The position numbers and the translations under genes were made by a program. The notes under the pieces were generated by a model that was not told where the DNA came from, ran no database searches, and saw only the letters and a program-made list of their open reading frames with translations. Below, one piece after another: positions 1-9,745 of a stretch of DNA of 64,000 bases; positions within the stretch are counted from its first letter, which is position 1; each line of letters opens with the position of its first letter. Location of the stretch: assembly GCA_947624255.1 (NCBI GenBank), contig CANQJO010000004.1, positions 1 to 64,000 of the forward strand, in the 5' to 3' direction. The DNA is from an uncultured Ruminococcus sp. (GTDB lineage Bacteria; Bacillota; Clostridia; Oscillospirales; Ruminococcaceae).

Positions 1-67
1 GATTTTCAGCTTTTTCAAGCCTTTTCTCACCTTTTATCGGTTTTTTACATTTTTTCTATTTTGCTTG

Positions 68-655
68 TCAATTCACACCATCGCCGCTGCAGCCGTCGTA
101 TATCCGGCGGTCAGGTTTCGAGAGAGATACACACTCACCTGTCTCTTTGCAGTAGGTGGGACAATTCAGTCTGATGCAGTTCGGAGGAGCTGCCTGAGTT
201 TTCACTCGTATTTCAGCCTCCTCAAGATTTCTCACGAGCTTATTATAACCGGCAATTATTATCACTGATTTCGGACCATAAGCTATGGCAGCAATGCGGT
301 TGCTGTTGCCGTCAACATTGTAAAGTACGCCGTCTTCGGTTATCGCATTGGAGCCGGAGATATATACATCGGCAGAAAAGGCTTTGATGTAAAGCTCTTG
401 AACCTCTTCGGGAGTCATCTTAGAGCGGTCAAGATAATTATAATCCTGCGAAGAGAGAAGCTCATTCAGACCGCATTCTGACATTGTTACAGTTCCGCCG
501 TTTGTTATGACATCTCCTTTTTTTATAAGAGATTCAACAATAGGACGAACATCCTCTTTTGTGGCAGCATAGTAGAACTCCATGTTATTTTTTTTGAGAT
601 TTTCACCGGTTTTCATAATTCTTTTTTCGATAACGGCTTTTTTATTCTCGTTCAT
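68..655 (-). CDS. LUD-domain protein (LutC/YkgG-like)
   Basis: A 195-residue protein of the LUD (lactate utilisation, DUF162) family. The pattern GDVITNGGTVTMSECG near residues 47-62 and the stretch DVYISGSNAITEDGVLYN near 95-112 are typical of the fold. The C-terminal part has the family's cysteines (NCIRLNCPTYCKETGEC) but stops soon after KPDR, so the tail that usually follows is missing or replaced by a short Gly/Asp stretch. The start is an ATG with AGGAGG five bases upstream. It stands alone after hpf and has no LutA/LutB partners here, so a lactate role is not supported; stand-alone LUD proteins of clostridia have no agreed function. A possible small SD plus TTG start lies at the left edge of the window, but too little is visible to call a gene. 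Confidence 0.8.
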   Translation of the reverse strand: MNENKKAVIEKRIMKTGENLKKNNMEFYYAATKEDVRPIVESLIKKGDVITNGGTVTMSECGLNELLSSQDYNYLDRSKMTPEEVQELYIKAFSADVYISGSNAITEDGVLYNVDGNSNRIAAIAYGPKSVIIIAGYNKLVRNLEEAEIRVKTQAAPPNCIRLNCPTYCKETGECVSLSKPDRRIYDGCSGDGVN

Positions 656-671
656 AAGTACCTCCTATTGA

Positions 672-738
672 ACTGATTTCACTCTGAAAAACAGCAATCT
701 TTGCGAAAATCCTGCACGTTTTTTAGAATGAAATCAGT
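672..738. repeat. 21-bp imperfect inverted repeat
   Basis: Positions 672-692 and 718-738 form an inverted repeat matching at 19 of 21 positions, with a 25-base loop. The two mismatches become G-U pairs in RNA, so a full hairpin could form in the leader of the LUD gene, directly upstream of its ribosome site. Its function is unknown. Confidence 0.6.
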
Positions 739-745
739 ATAAAAT

Positions 746-766
746 GCGGGACATTTATCGTCCCGC
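746..766 (-). terminator. Rho-independent terminator of hpf
   Basis: A perfect 7-bp stem (GCGGGAC/GTCCCGC) with a 7-base loop lies seven bases past the hpf stop. On the minus strand it is followed by ATTTTAT. Confidence 0.75.
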
Positions 767-772
767 AGCTTG

Positions 773-1300
773 TCAGTCATTATCCGGTTCAAGAACAGCG
801 TAATTTCCCTCATCACGCTTGTAAACGACATTTGTTTCGTTTGTGTCAGCGTTAATGAACATAAAGAAATTGTGTCCCAGAAGATCCATTTGCAGTATAG
901 CCTCATCAATGGCCATAGGCTTCATCTTGAAGCGCTTATGCTTAATGATCTCATAATCAGCCTGTTCCTCAACGGGCTCAGCAAAAGCCTCTTTGAAGGC
1001 TGTATCTTTGAGCCGTTTTTCGACCTTTGTTTTATTGCGGCGTATCTGTCTGATGATCTTGTCAATAGCATCATCGAGAGCCACATTTTTATCTTCAGCG
1101 ATGCGCTCGGAGCGGTAGATCATGCTGTTATACTTAACGGTAAGCTCAAGCTCGATTTTATTTTTCACCTCAGCTAAAACTATTTTAGCATCAGCTTCAT
1201 CTCCGAAAAATTTGCTGAGCCTGCCGTTGATTTTTTTCTCGGCATACTCTGTGAAGTTTTGTGGTATCTGCATTTTTTTTGCTGAAATTGTAGTTTTCAT
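773..1300 (-). CDS. hpf: Ribosome hibernation promoting factor, long form
   Basis: A 175-residue long-form HPF/RaiA protein. Residues 1-100 are the ribosome-binding beta-alpha-beta domain (MKTTISAKKMQIPQNFTEYAEKK start, then a basic helix RRNKTKVEKRLK). The last ~55 residues are the C-terminal dimerisation domain ending in HNFFMFINADTNETNVVYKR, which in long HPFs pairs two 70S ribosomes into 100S dimers. The start has AAAGGAGGA at good spacing. It is monocistronic, with its own promoter and terminator, and is probably induced on entry to stationary phase as in other Firmicutes; the sequence alone does not show that. Confidence 0.95.
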   Translation of the reverse strand: MKTTISAKKMQIPQNFTEYAEKKINGRLSKFFGDEADAKIVLAEVKNKIELELTVKYNSMIYRSERIAEDKNVALDDAIDKIIRQIRRNKTKVEKRLKDTAFKEAFAEPVEEQADYEIIKHKRFKMKPMAIDEAILQMDLLGHNFFMFINADTNETNVVYKRDEGNYAVLEPDND

Positions 1301-1316
1301 AGAAGTCCTCCTTTAA

Positions 1317-1337
1317 GCTTTGAAAATATTTCAAAGC
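1317..1337 (-). promoter_or_regulatory. Perfect hairpin in hpf leader
   Basis: GCTTTGAAA and TTTCAAAGC form a perfect 9-bp inverted repeat with a 3-base loop, ending a few bases before the hpf ribosome site. It may control translation or be a protein operator; no U-run follows, so it is not a terminator. Confidence 0.5.
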
Positions 1338-1369
1338 ATAAGTATTCTGTATACATTTTACCATAATAT

Positions 1370-1397
1370 CGTATATTTTACAAGTTGATTTTGTCAA
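1370..1397 (-). promoter_or_regulatory. Promoter of hpf
   Basis: On the minus strand TTGACA (1397-1392) is followed after 16 bases by TATACG (1375-1370). A second overlapping candidate, TTGTAA-N17-TAAAAT, lies slightly downstream, so tandem promoters are possible. Confidence 0.55.
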
Positions 1398-1452
1398 TTT
1401 CGTTTAATATGCACAAATCATTTTTCGATTTTTGGTAAATTATACAAATTGA

Positions 1453-2817
1453 TCATTCCGAAAGAGCATCAAGCATCACCTGAGCTATATTCTCTGTTTT
1501 TAAGGAAGTGCTGTTCCTGTCTTCAAGGAGAATGCAGAATGCTATCGGGAGAGCCTTGTCATCAACAAAACCTACAAGCAGTGAATTCTCCTTTTTTCCG
1601 TCATCCACCTGAGCAGTACCGCTTTTAACACCGATCGTATATCCATTTATAAGATATGAGTAATTGTTTGCTCCGTTGGTAAGAAGTATCTGCCGCATTG
1701 TATCAGCGGTATCTTCAGAGAAAAGAGCCTTGCTGTAGGACGTTTCTGCTGTTTCGGTAACTCTGCCGTGGACGTTCGTCACCTTGTCAATAAGATATGG
1801 CATAGTCATTTTTCCTGTGCCGTTGGCGATGGCACTTTGCCACATCATGAGCTGGACAGGGCTTACAAGTGTATCTCCCTGACCAATACAACCCCACTGA
1901 GTTTTAAATTCATACGGATCGTTCAGAGTTGTGGAGGCTTTTTCGCATTGAATGCCGTTTATGTCGATGTATTCCGATTCGCTGCCATTGATCGCATATC
2001 CCAACCTCTTGTAGACCTCTTTCAGCCTGCTGAGAGGGAGTTCATCGTCTTCAATGAGTTGGGCAAAAAACGGATTGCAGCTTTTTTCAACAGCCTGCTG
2101 AATATCAAGTGTTCCGTGACCGTATGCATCGTGGCAGTCGATCACATCGCCGCTTTTGTTAGTATATTTTCCTTCACAGGTAAATCTCTTGGAGAACAGT
2201 CTATCTGCGCCCATTATTTCAAGGGCAGAAATAACTGTTGAAACCTTTTGCGTTGAGCCGGGGACAGTTCCGTACATCGCTTTGGATATAAGTGTACCTG
2301 TGCGGAAATCGGCGATATTATCATATCCCTTTGTCACATCAAGAGAGGGGAGACTTGTACAAATAAGTATCTCTCCTGTTTTGTAATTGTAGGCTACGGC
2401 ACAGCCGTCATTTCCTCCGAAAGCATCATAGACCTTGCGGTTTGCCTTGTGGTCAAGGGTAGTATATATGGCAGCTTTTCCGCCTTCGAGGACAAGTCCT
2501 TGTGAAAAGCTGTAGTTATTGAGCTTTTCGATATTTTTTGCTACAAGAGTATTTGTCATCTGTCCCTTGTTATCTCCGATGAGATTCCCCACATCAATGA
2601 AGTAATTGTCCTCATATTTACGGTCGGAGTCTTCAAGCGAGCCATCGAACAGTACATCACCGTTTCTGTCATATACCATTCCAAGCTCATGATTGCCGGA
2701 GTTCATCATATAAAATGATGCTTCACGCTGTATTTTAACAACAAGAGCAGCCATTCCAAGAATAAAAACGACAATAAACAGGCTTATAACAAACTGACAG
2801 CGTTTTATGCTTTTCAT
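1453..2817 (-). CDS. Penicillin-binding protein transpeptidase (PbpA/class B-like)
   Basis: A 454-residue class B-type penicillin-binding protein. One N-terminal membrane segment (about residues 7-28) is followed by a short dimerisation domain and a transpeptidase domain with all three active-site motifs: STQK (nucleophile serine), SCN and KSGT. It would cross-link peptidoglycan on the outer face of the membrane. I chose the ATG at 2817 because it overlaps the stop of the ftsW-like gene in an ATGA; the upstream extension in the same frame is a shadow of that gene. It is the last gene of the FHA-FtsW-PBP unit. The compact size without a PASTA tail resembles actinobacterial PbpA rather than a full FtsI or SpoVD. 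Confidence 0.9.
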   Translation of the reverse strand: MKSIKRCQFVISLFIVVFILGMAALVVKIQREASFYMMNSGNHELGMVYDRNGDVLFDGSLEDSDRKYEDNYFIDVGNLIGDNKGQMTNTLVAKNIEKLNNYSFSQGLVLEGGKAAIYTTLDHKANRKVYDAFGGNDGCAVAYNYKTGEILICTSLPSLDVTKGYDNIADFRTGTLISKAMYGTVPGSTQKVSTVISALEIMGADRLFSKRFTCEGKYTNKSGDVIDCHDAYGHGTLDIQQAVEKSCNPFFAQLIEDDELPLSRLKEVYKRLGYAINGSESEYIDINGIQCEKASTTLNDPYEFKTQWGCIGQGDTLVSPVQLMMWQSAIANGTGKMTMPYLIDKVTNVHGRVTETAETSYSKALFSEDTADTMRQILLTNGANNYSYLINGYTIGVKSGTAQVDDGKKENSLLVGFVDDKALPIAFCILLEDRNSTSLKTENIAQVMLDALSE

Positions 2818-4079
2818 GCAGGCTGCCTCCTTTGCTTTCTGTGAATGATCGTCGGTGTCAGACTTGCGTTCAGCATTCCGATCATGAAACCGCTGACCAT
2901 CATGGAGCTTCCTCCTGCGGAGATAAATGGTATCGTAACGCCGGTGAACGGTATCATATTGCACGAGCCGAAAATGTTCAGAGCCATCTGCACTGTGAAA
3001 GCGGCGCACACTCCCGCAGCCATTGTTCCGTGATAGTACGAGCGTGGAGGATTTATAAGCGGAACAGCTATCATGATAAGTATGACACATATCATCATAA
3101 GGGAGTAAAGTAATCCCCATTCTTCGCAAATAGTTGCAAAGACAATATCATTTTCATGAGCAAATACATTGCAAAGAAAGCCCTTTCCGGGACCTTTTCC
3201 GAACCAGCCGCCGCTTGCAATGCCTATGAGTGCCTGTGACTGCTGGTAGCCGCTGCCGTCAGTGTTGTTCCAGATGTCTGTGTGCAGACGATCCTGAACA
3301 TATGCAGGAGCAAATTTCATTGCCGCAAGTGCCGCAGCAAGAAGTATCACACAGGCTAAAATAAATGTCTTTTTTGAGAATTTTGCTTTTGGATAGCATA
3401 TTCTCAGCAAAAATCCGCTTATGTATATCGCTGCAAATGTGGGGAGACTGCCCAGATCGCTGCACCACCACTGCAAAAGGCAGATAAGAATAATTAGTGC
3501 CAATGGAGCGAGATTCTCATAAACCACATTAAAACATAGTATGCGGTGCTTTTTCTGTTGTTCAAAGACAGATGTTGCACAGGCAAGGACAAAAAGCGGT
3601 TTTATGAATTCCGAGGGCTGCAATGAAAATGAACCGATGGAGATCCACATACTTCGGCTTCCGGTAAGTGTCAGAATAGCTATAAAGAGTATCCCTATAC
3701 CGATGTAGACAAATGTCCGATGCTGCTGAAGCCACCGATAATCACGGCAGAGAAGATATCCTGCATGGCAGGCAGCAAGAGCAGCAATGGCGGTTATATA
3801 ATGCTTCACTGAGAAATAGACTCCGCCAAAACATGATTGGAATATTACGCTCATATTTAGCACAAGTATAAGCAGAAAATTTATGGTGTATGAGGATTGC
3901 CTGAAAAACAGCATGAAGACAAAGTATGCAATATCCAAAATCAAAACAGCGCAGGACAGAACAATAACACTTGTGATGCTGTCATAATTTCCGTTTATGA
4001 ATACGTTTGCAAGCATGGCAATATGAGCCGCAAGGACAAAAAGGCATGAGAAAAAATATGATATCGGATTATCTGTCAC
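2814..4079 (-). CDS. FtsW/RodA/SpoVE family glycosyltransferase
   Basis: A 421-residue SEDS-family protein with about ten membrane segments. SEDS proteins polymerise lipid II into glycan strands and work with a class B PBP. Conserved parts are visible: SLQPSEFIKPLFVL, the DLGSLPTF region, and the C-terminal GVTIPFISAGGSSMM. I chose the GTG at 4079 because AGGAGG lies eight bases upstream; it overlaps the end of the FHA gene by 11 bases. The adjacent PBP is its likely transpeptidase partner. Whether it acts in division, elongation or sporulation cannot be told from sequence. Confidence 0.9.
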   Translation of the reverse strand: MTDNPISYFFSCLFVLAAHIAMLANVFINGNYDSITSVIVLSCAVLILDIAYFVFMLFFRQSSYTINFLLILVLNMSVIFQSCFGGVYFSVKHYITAIAALAACHAGYLLCRDYRWLQQHRTFVYIGIGILFIAILTLTGSRSMWISIGSFSLQPSEFIKPLFVLACATSVFEQQKKHRILCFNVVYENLAPLALIILICLLQWWCSDLGSLPTFAAIYISGFLLRICYPKAKFSKKTFILACVILLAAALAAMKFAPAYVQDRLHTDIWNNTDGSGYQQSQALIGIASGGWFGKGPGKGFLCNVFAHENDIVFATICEEWGLLYSLMMICVILIMIAVPLINPPRSYYHGTMAAGVCAAFTVQMALNIFGSCNMIPFTGVTIPFISAGGSSMMVSGFMIGMLNASLTPTIIHRKQRRQPA

Positions 4080-4488
4080 GCTTATCCCTCCTTTTTCTGA
4101 AAACAAGTCTGCGTGTGCCGACCTTTATCACATCATTCTCTCTGAGAATTGCCCTTTGAACAAGATTACCGTTTACGAAAACTCCCGATTTAGAACCAAT
4201 ATCAGTGATGACCCACAATCCGTCAGAGATTGTCAGCATTGCATGATATCGTGAAACTGATATATCGGGGAGCCGTATATCAGCAGAAGCATGGCGTCCG
4301 ATAAGTATCTCATCGCAGTCAAGGGGGTAGACTGCATTTTGTTCGGCAAGCTCCATGCCGCCGGTAGATCTGCGCCATTTTTTTGTGGAGGTTTTTCTTT
4401 CAACGTATGCAGCGAGTATCAGGATCAAAGCACATATATCCAGAGCAGCCGCAGAGACAGCGCAAAGCATAAGGTTTGTAGTATTCAT
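4069..4488 (-). CDS. Membrane-anchored FHA-domain protein
   Basis: A 139-residue protein with one N-terminal membrane segment (about residues 5-28) and a cytoplasmic forkhead-associated domain. The FHA motifs are present: GRHASADIRLPDISVSRYHA (phosphothreonine-binding Arg, Ser and His) and the SKSGVFVNG loop. FHA domains bind phosphothreonine peptides made by Ser/Thr kinases. Its position before an ftsW-like and a PBP gene resembles the FHA-rodA-pbpA part of the actinobacterial pknB cluster, so it probably links kinase signalling to wall synthesis; no kinase is in this window. The ATG at 4488 has AGAGGTG upstream, and an earlier in-frame start would lie inside the ftsH terminator. Confidence 0.88.
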   Translation of the reverse strand: MNTTNLMLCAVSAAALDICALILILAAYVERKTSTKKWRRSTGGMELAEQNAVYPLDCDEILIGRHASADIRLPDISVSRYHAMLTISDGLWVITDIGSKSGVFVNGNLVQRAILRENDVIKVGTRRLVFRKRRDKRDR

Positions 4489-4509
4489 AGTAACACCTCT
4501 AAAAGAAAA

Positions 4510-4531
4510 CTGCGGCACCGCTGTGCCGCAG
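4510..4531 (-). terminator. Rho-independent terminator of ftsH
   Basis: CTGCGGCAC and GTGCCGCAG form a perfect 9-bp stem with a 4-base loop, followed on the minus strand by TTTTCTTTT. Only about 20 bases separate it from the FHA start, so the FHA-ftsW-PBP genes may depend partly on read-through. Confidence 0.85.
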
Positions 4532-4562
4532 CCCTTTTTATCCGGGACAAACGGTCAACACC

Positions 4563-6494
4563 TTATTTGTCCTTGTTTTCTGATGAGTCGTCCTGATTTT
4601 CAGAAGTGCTTTCTTCATTTGGAATATCTTGTACAGGCTCATCCTCTTGTAAAACTGATTCTGTGATCTCGCCACGCATAAGCTTTTCAAAATCATCGCC
4701 GTCGATCTTTTCAAATTTCAGCAGATAATTAGCCAGCAGGTGGAGTTTATCCATATTTGATCTCAGTATCTCAGCACAGTCACTGTAAGCCTTTTCAATA
4801 ATAGTTTTAACTTCCTCATCGATCTGAGCTGCAACAGCCTCACTGTAATTTCTTGTGTGACCGTAATCCTTTCCAAGGAATACCTCGTCATTATCAGAGC
4901 CATACACAACAGTTCCGAGTTTTTTGGAAAAACCATATTTTGTGACCATACTGCGTGCCGTATTGGTGGCACGTTCGATGTCATTGGAAGCTCCTGTGCA
5001 GATGTCGTCAAGGACGATCTCCTCAGCGACACGTCCACCCAGCATCATAATAATGCTCTCACGCATATAGTTTCTTGAAACGTGCATATTGTCCGTCTCA
5101 GGGCGTGTGACTGTCAGACCGGCAGCCATTCCTCTTTGGATAATAGTCACCTGATGCACCTTATCCTGCGTGGGGAGGTTATATGCAGCGATAGCATGAC
5201 CCGACTCATGATAAGCAGTAACACGTCTGTCATGTTCTGTAACGATGCGTGATTTTTTCTCAGGGCCTGCAATTACCTTCATTGTTGCCTCTTCGATATC
5301 CGATTCAGTGATAGCTCGGCGGTCTGATCTTGCAGCAAGGAGTGCCGCTTCATTCAAGAGGTTTTCAAGATCAGCGCCGGTAAATCCCTGAGTAGTTCTT
5401 GCGATGACCTTCAGATCAACGTCAGGACCAAGCGGTTTATTCTTTGAATGTACTTTCAGGATCTCCTCACGGCCCTTTACATCAGGATAACCTACAGCGA
5501 TCTGGCGGTCAAAGCGTCCCGGTCTCAGGAGTGCCGGATCAAGGATATCACGGCGGTTTGTTGCGGCGATAACAATGACGCTCTCATTTCCCGTAAAGCC
5601 GTCCATTTCTACGAGCAGCTGATTGAGAGTCTGTTCACGCTCATCATGACCGCCACCCAGACCTGCGCCTCTGTGACGGCCTACAGCGTCGATCTCATCA
5701 ATGAAGATTATTGCCGGAGCGTGTTTTTTAGCCTGCTCAAAGAGATCTCTTACACGAGAAGCACCTACGCCCACGAACATCTCTACAAAATCAGAGCCTG
5801 ATATCGGGAAAAACGGGCAGCCTGCCTCGCCGGCTACAGCTCTCGCAAGAAGTGTTTTACCTGTACCGGGAGGTCCGAGCAGCAAGACACCTTTTGGTAT
5901 CTTTGCGCCGATCTCTTTGTATTTGTTAGGATGTTTGAGAAAATCAACGATCTCCTCAAGCTCTTGTTTTTCCTCATCTGCACCGGCAACGTCCTTGAAC
6001 GTAGCCTTGCGTGCGCTTGCCTGATTTTTCAGATTAGCCTTTCCGAAAGAGGTATATTTTCCGCCTCCGCCGCTCTGCCTCATCATGAAGTAGAGTATGG
6101 CGCAGCCGAGAAGTACAGTCAGGATAACGGGGATAAGTGAGTATATCCATGTTCTGTCGGTTATCTTGATATAGTTCTGCTTGAGAGGTTCGTTAGGATA
6201 CTTCTTATTGTACTCCTCACGATAGTCCTCGGTATCCTGAAGAAAAATGGACACATTCGGGACTTCATACTTCTTTTTGATATCATCGCCTCTGAGCGTA
6301 TAGGTCAGTTCACCTGTGCCAAGATCAAGCTCATATTCGCTGACCTGAAAGTTGTCAAACCGGCTGATGACCTCAGAATATCCGGTTTTATCGCCGGATG
6401 CGAACAATTTGGTGCTCACCAGATAGATGCAGAATATGGCGATAAGGATAACGAGCACATAAGTAAAAATGCCTCTGTTCTTTTTTGGTGTCAA
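4563..6494 (-). CDS. ftsH: ATP-dependent zinc metalloprotease FtsH
   Basis: A 643-residue membrane AAA+ protease that degrades membrane and short-lived cytosolic proteins. Two membrane segments (about 10-30 and 118-138) flank an extracytoplasmic domain. Then come the Walker A motif GPPGTGKT (near 205), Walker [12 protein letters not shown], the second region of homology ending LRPGRFDRQ, and the zinc site HESGH. The C-terminal tail is acidic. The start is a TTG with GGAGTGAG upstream, 20 bases after tilS. The dnaB-tilS-ftsH order is a common Firmicute arrangement, though hpt is missing between tilS and ftsH. Confidence 0.97.
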   Translation of the reverse strand: MTPKKNRGIFTYVLVILIAIFCIYLVSTKLFASGDKTGYSEVISRFDNFQVSEYELDLGTGELTYTLRGDDIKKKYEVPNVSIFLQDTEDYREEYNKKYPNEPLKQNYIKITDRTWIYSLIPVILTVLLGCAILYFMMRQSGGGGKYTSFGKANLKNQASARKATFKDVAGADEEKQELEEIVDFLKHPNKYKEIGAKIPKGVLLLGPPGTGKTLLARAVAGEAGCPFFPISGSDFVEMFVGVGASRVRDLFEQAKKHAPAIIFIDEIDAVGRHRGAGLGGGHDEREQTLNQLLVEMDGFTGNESVIVIAATNRRDILDPALLRPGRFDRQIAVGYPDVKGREEILKVHSKNKPLGPDVDLKVIARTTQGFTGADLENLLNEAALLAARSDRRAITESDIEEATMKVIAGPEKKSRIVTEHDRRVTAYHESGHAIAAYNLPTQDKVHQVTIIQRGMAAGLTVTRPETDNMHVSRNYMRESIIMMLGGRVAEEIVLDDICTGASNDIERATNTARSMVTKYGFSKKLGTVVYGSDNDEVFLGKDYGHTRNYSEAVAAQIDEEVKTIIEKAYSDCAEILRSNMDKLHLLANYLLKFEKIDGDDFEKLMRGEITESVLQEDEPVQDIPNEESTSENQDDSSENKDK

Positions 6495-6514
6495 AAAATA
6501 CTCACTCCAATCTG

Positions 6515-7852
6515 TCAGGATTCCCTGACTGTTATTTCAAGGAAACGTTTTGTGCGTGTATCCGGAGCAACACGTCCGGATATTCCGATATGCTCCGCAA
6601 ATATCGTGCCTTGCTCGTCCTCAATAAAGTGGAGGACACTGCGAAGCTCTATAGGCACATTTTCATTGATAAGCTTTTTCACGGAAGAATTGAAGTTTCT
6701 CCCGGAAAGCTGTATTCTGTCACCGAAACGTCTGTTTCGCACAACAGCTCTGCCTATTATTTTATCATAATCTAACAGATAAGATGTTAATTTTTTGTGA
6801 ACAGCGTCATTTTTCTTCAAATCATCACACAAAATCAGTTTACAAAACATTGTTCTGCTGCCGAAAATATTATTTTCTCCTATGACAAGGGGAGCTTCAA
6901 GCAGCTCAGTGCTTTTTTTCGGAGCGATCTCTTTCAGCTCCAGATTTTTTCCGTCCGAAACAAGAAAAAAATCTCCTGCGACATTAAGTCTTCCTTTTTT
7001 TGACAGAAGTACATCAGCCGCTTCGAGTCTGTCATAGGAATAGGGAATAGAGTTCTCGGTAAGGAGACGAGCAATACATCGTCGTCTTATTACCTGAGGC
7101 AGTGTATCCGCATTCCGGATGATATTCCCGTGGCGGCATACATTCATAGCTTTTTCAGTCTGTTCTTCTATGAAGTCGTTTTCGGCTCTCATGGCATCAA
7201 TTGATTTGATAGAAGTTTCGATTATTGAGCTATTCATCTCCTCAAGCAGGGGAATTATTCTGTGGCGAATCTTATTCCTTGTATAGTCATCGGAGAGATT
7301 AGTGCTGTCAGTAACATATTCCTGACCTCTCTCCGCCAGAAAAGCATCTATTTCACGGCGGCTCACGGTAAGCATGGGACGTATGATATTCTCTCTGACA
7401 GGGGGTATGCCGGTAAATCCTTTCAATGCAGAGCCTCGTGTCATATTGAGAATAACTGTCTCAAGGTTATCATTGGCGTTGTGAGCAGTTGCGAGTTTTT
7501 TCCCTTGTGAATGCTCTCTGAATACCGCATATCTGAGCCTTCTTGCAGCCTCCTCCAAGGAAACAGAGTGTTTTTCAGCATATGAGGCAACGTCACATGA
7601 GACTGCTTCAAAGCCGACTCCCAGTTCAGAGCATAGCTTTCGGCAGAATTCCTCGTCACGGTCGCTTTCAGCACCTCTCAGGCAGTGATTTACATGAAGT
7701 GCATTTACAGTGATACCAAGCTGCTCCCTCAGTTCATATAACGAAAGGAGAAGCGAAACACTGTCAGCACCGCCGGAAAGACCGCAGATAATGATATCTC
7801 CCGGAGAGATCATGTTATATTTTTTTATAAAATCAAATATTTTTCCGATCAT
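6515..7852 (-). CDS. tilS: tRNA(Ile)-lysidine synthetase
   Basis: A 445-residue TilS, which ligates lysine to C34 of the CAU-anticodon isoleucine tRNA so that it reads AUA; it is essential in nearly all bacteria. The ATP pyrophosphatase P-loop SGGADS is at residues 26-31, followed by the typical [17 protein letters not shown] region. The central and C-terminal TilS domains follow ([14 protein letters not shown] end). The ATG begins one base after the dnaB stop (TGATATG), so translation is probably coupled. Confidence 0.95.
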   Translation of the reverse strand: MIGKIFDFIKKYNMISPGDIIICGLSGGADSVSLLLSLYELREQLGITVNALHVNHCLRGAESDRDEEFCRKLCSELGVGFEAVSCDVASYAEKHSVSLEEAARRLRYAVFREHSQGKKLATAHNANDNLETVILNMTRGSALKGFTGIPPVRENIIRPMLTVSRREIDAFLAERGQEYVTDSTNLSDDYTRNKIRHRIIPLLEEMNSSIIETSIKSIDAMRAENDFIEEQTEKAMNVCRHGNIIRNADTLPQVIRRRCIARLLTENSIPYSYDRLEAADVLLSKKGRLNVAGDFFLVSDGKNLELKEIAPKKSTELLEAPLVIGENNIFGSRTMFCKLILCDDLKKNDAVHKKLTSYLLDYDKIIGRAVVRNRRFGDRIQLSGRNFNSSVKKLINENVPIELRSVLHFIEDEQGTIFAEHIGISGRVAPDTRTKRFLEITVRES

Positions 7853-7853
7853 A

Positions 7854-9206
7854 TCAACTCTCCGGAGCAGGGGTGAAATCAGGATTTGAGAATCGTGTAT
7901 ACTGACCGTCCCAGATAAGCTCTACAGTTCCTGTTTCGCCGTGACGGTTTTTAGCAACGATACATTCCGAAATATTCTGTTTCGGACTTTCGCTATTATA
8001 ATACGCCTCACGATAGAGAAAAAGTACGATATCTGCGTCCTGCTCTATAGAGCCTGATTCACGCAGATCTGAGATCATAGGCCGTTTGTCGTTACGGCTT
8101 TCTACAGCACGGTTAAGCTGTGAGAGCAGTATTATCGGAACATTGAACTCTTTTGCCATGATCTTTAGCTGTCTTGTGATCTCTGAAATTACTACCACAC
8201 GGTTATCCGAGCGAGAGGTAGATCCCATGAGCTGTAAGTAGTCAATAACGATCAGTCCGAGATTTTTAACACGGCGGAGCTTCGCTTTCATCTGCTGGAC
8301 AGTCATTCCGGCAGTGTCATCTATATAAACGGAAAGTGTGCTCAGATATCCGGCACTTGTGGCAAGCTTTACCCAGTCCTCGCCGGAGATACGGCCGTTT
8401 CTCAGGCTGTTTGAATCAACGAGCGACTCGGTTGAAAGTATACGTGTAGCAAGCTGTTCTTTGGACATTTCAAGATTGAATACAGCTACATCCTTATTTG
8501 TACGCCGTGCGACGTTTACAGCGATATTCATGGCAAAGGAGGTCTTTCCCATACCGGGGCGGGCGGCAAGTACGATGAGATCTGATTTATTCAATCCGGA
8601 GGTTATGGTATCAAGCTGTGTGAATCCTGTACGTGCGCCGATATATTTTTCTTTGTCAGGTCCTGAGATCTTTCCCAGATGATCGTATGCTTCATTGATG
8701 GCGATCCTGAGAGGGACAAGGGTGTGAATATCACGTCCCTGACGGATATCGTAAATTTTCTGCTCTGCCGAATCAAGAAGAAGCTGAGCATCATGCTCAC
8801 CCGATTGGATCTCCTCAAGTATCGTCCTTGCGGCATAGCTCAGGCTGCGGATAAAAAATTTATCGGCAATTATTTTGCAGTAGCTTTCAATATTTGAAGT
8901 AGACGGCAGAAGATTGCCTATCTCGGCAAGATATCGTCTTCCCTCGGCAGGGCTGTCGAATATATGATTTTTTTCGATCTCGTCCAATACGGTGACTATA
9001 TCCACAGGGATATGGCCGGAAAACATTCTGAGAATTATTGAATAAATAGCCTTATGCTGTTCACTGTAGAAATACTCCGGACGTACATTTTCTATTATGG
9101 TAGGCAGTACAGACGGATCGGCGATGGCAGCTCCTATGACTGACTGTTCAGCCTCAATGTTGTGGGGAAGCTCTCTTGAAAAGAGCATGAGTTCATTTTC
9201 GTCCAT
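7854..9206 (-). CDS. dnaB: Replicative DNA helicase DnaB
   Basis: A 450-residue hexameric helicase that unwinds DNA at the fork. The N-terminal domain begins LPHNIEAEQSVIGA. The RecA-like domain has Walker A ARPGMGKTSFAMNI, Walker B LIVIDYLQLM, and the arginine-finger region NRHGETG. The gene lies 15 bases after rplI, a conserved rplI-dnaB pairing. The nearest good Shine-Dalgarno (GGAG at the end of rplI) is about 17 bases from the ATG, so initiation may lean on coupling. No intein is present. Confidence 0.97.
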   Translation of the reverse strand: MDENELMLFSRELPHNIEAEQSVIGAAIADPSVLPTIIENVRPEYFYSEQHKAIYSIILRMFSGHIPVDIVTVLDEIEKNHIFDSPAEGRRYLAEIGNLLPSTSNIESYCKIIADKFFIRSLSYAARTILEEIQSGEHDAQLLLDSAEQKIYDIRQGRDIHTLVPLRIAINEAYDHLGKISGPDKEKYIGARTGFTQLDTITSGLNKSDLIVLAARPGMGKTSFAMNIAVNVARRTNKDVAVFNLEMSKEQLATRILSTESLVDSNSLRNGRISGEDWVKLATSAGYLSTLSVYIDDTAGMTVQQMKAKLRRVKNLGLIVIDYLQLMGSTSRSDNRVVVISEITRQLKIMAKEFNVPIILLSQLNRAVESRNDKRPMISDLRESGSIEQDADIVLFLYREAYYNSESPKQNISECIVAKNRHGETGTVELIWDGQYTRFSNPDFTPAPES

Positions 9207-9221
9207 ATCAGTGTACTGTAT

Positions 9222-9668
9222 TTACTCCTTTCCCACTTCAATGTCAATGGTTTCGGAAATGCCGTTGTATAGCTTCACATTGGCTGTATACGAACCAAAA
9301 TTCTTTATATCGGTACTGAGGACTATTTTCTTTTTATCAATATTTATATCAAACTGACTTTTGAGGGCATCTGCGACATTTCCGGCGGTGACAGAGCCGA
9401 AGAGCTTTCCGTTGGAACCTGCCCTCGCCTTGACCATAACACGTTTGCCTCTGATCTTTTCGGCAGTCTCCTTAGCGGACTGTATCTCAAGGTCGATCTT
9501 ATGCTGAGCGGAGGACTGCTGTCCTGCGAGCTTGCTGAGATTCTGAGGGGTAGCCTCCACAGCGTATCCTTTCGGGAGCAGCATATTTCGGGCATAACCG
9601 TCAGCAACGGTTCTGACCTCTCCTTTTTTTCCTGAGCCTTTAACATCCTGTAAAAAAATAACTTTCAT
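9222..9668 (-). CDS. rplI: Ribosomal protein bL9
   Basis: 148 residues, the usual length of bL9. The start [18 protein letters not shown] and the pattern [14 protein letters not shown] are diagnostic, and the C-terminal domain contains the [16 protein letters not shown] stretch. It binds 23S rRNA domain V at the base of the L1 stalk. I chose the ATG at 9668 (GAAAGG upstream), which gives the canonical length; a longer frame upstream is not supported. Confidence 0.97.
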   Translation of the reverse strand: MKVIFLQDVKGSGKKGEVRTVADGYARNMLLPKGYAVEATPQNLSKLAGQQSSAQHKIDLEIQSAKETAEKIRGKRVMVKARAGSNGKLFGSVTAGNVADALKSQFDINIDKKKIVLSTDIKNFGSYTANVKLYNGISETIDIEVGKE

Positions 9669-9745
9669 TATAATCAACCTTTCTGAATATTTTAAGGCTT
9701 TCAAACTAATACAGATCGAATCTTTGACCGGTATTGACCGACTGA

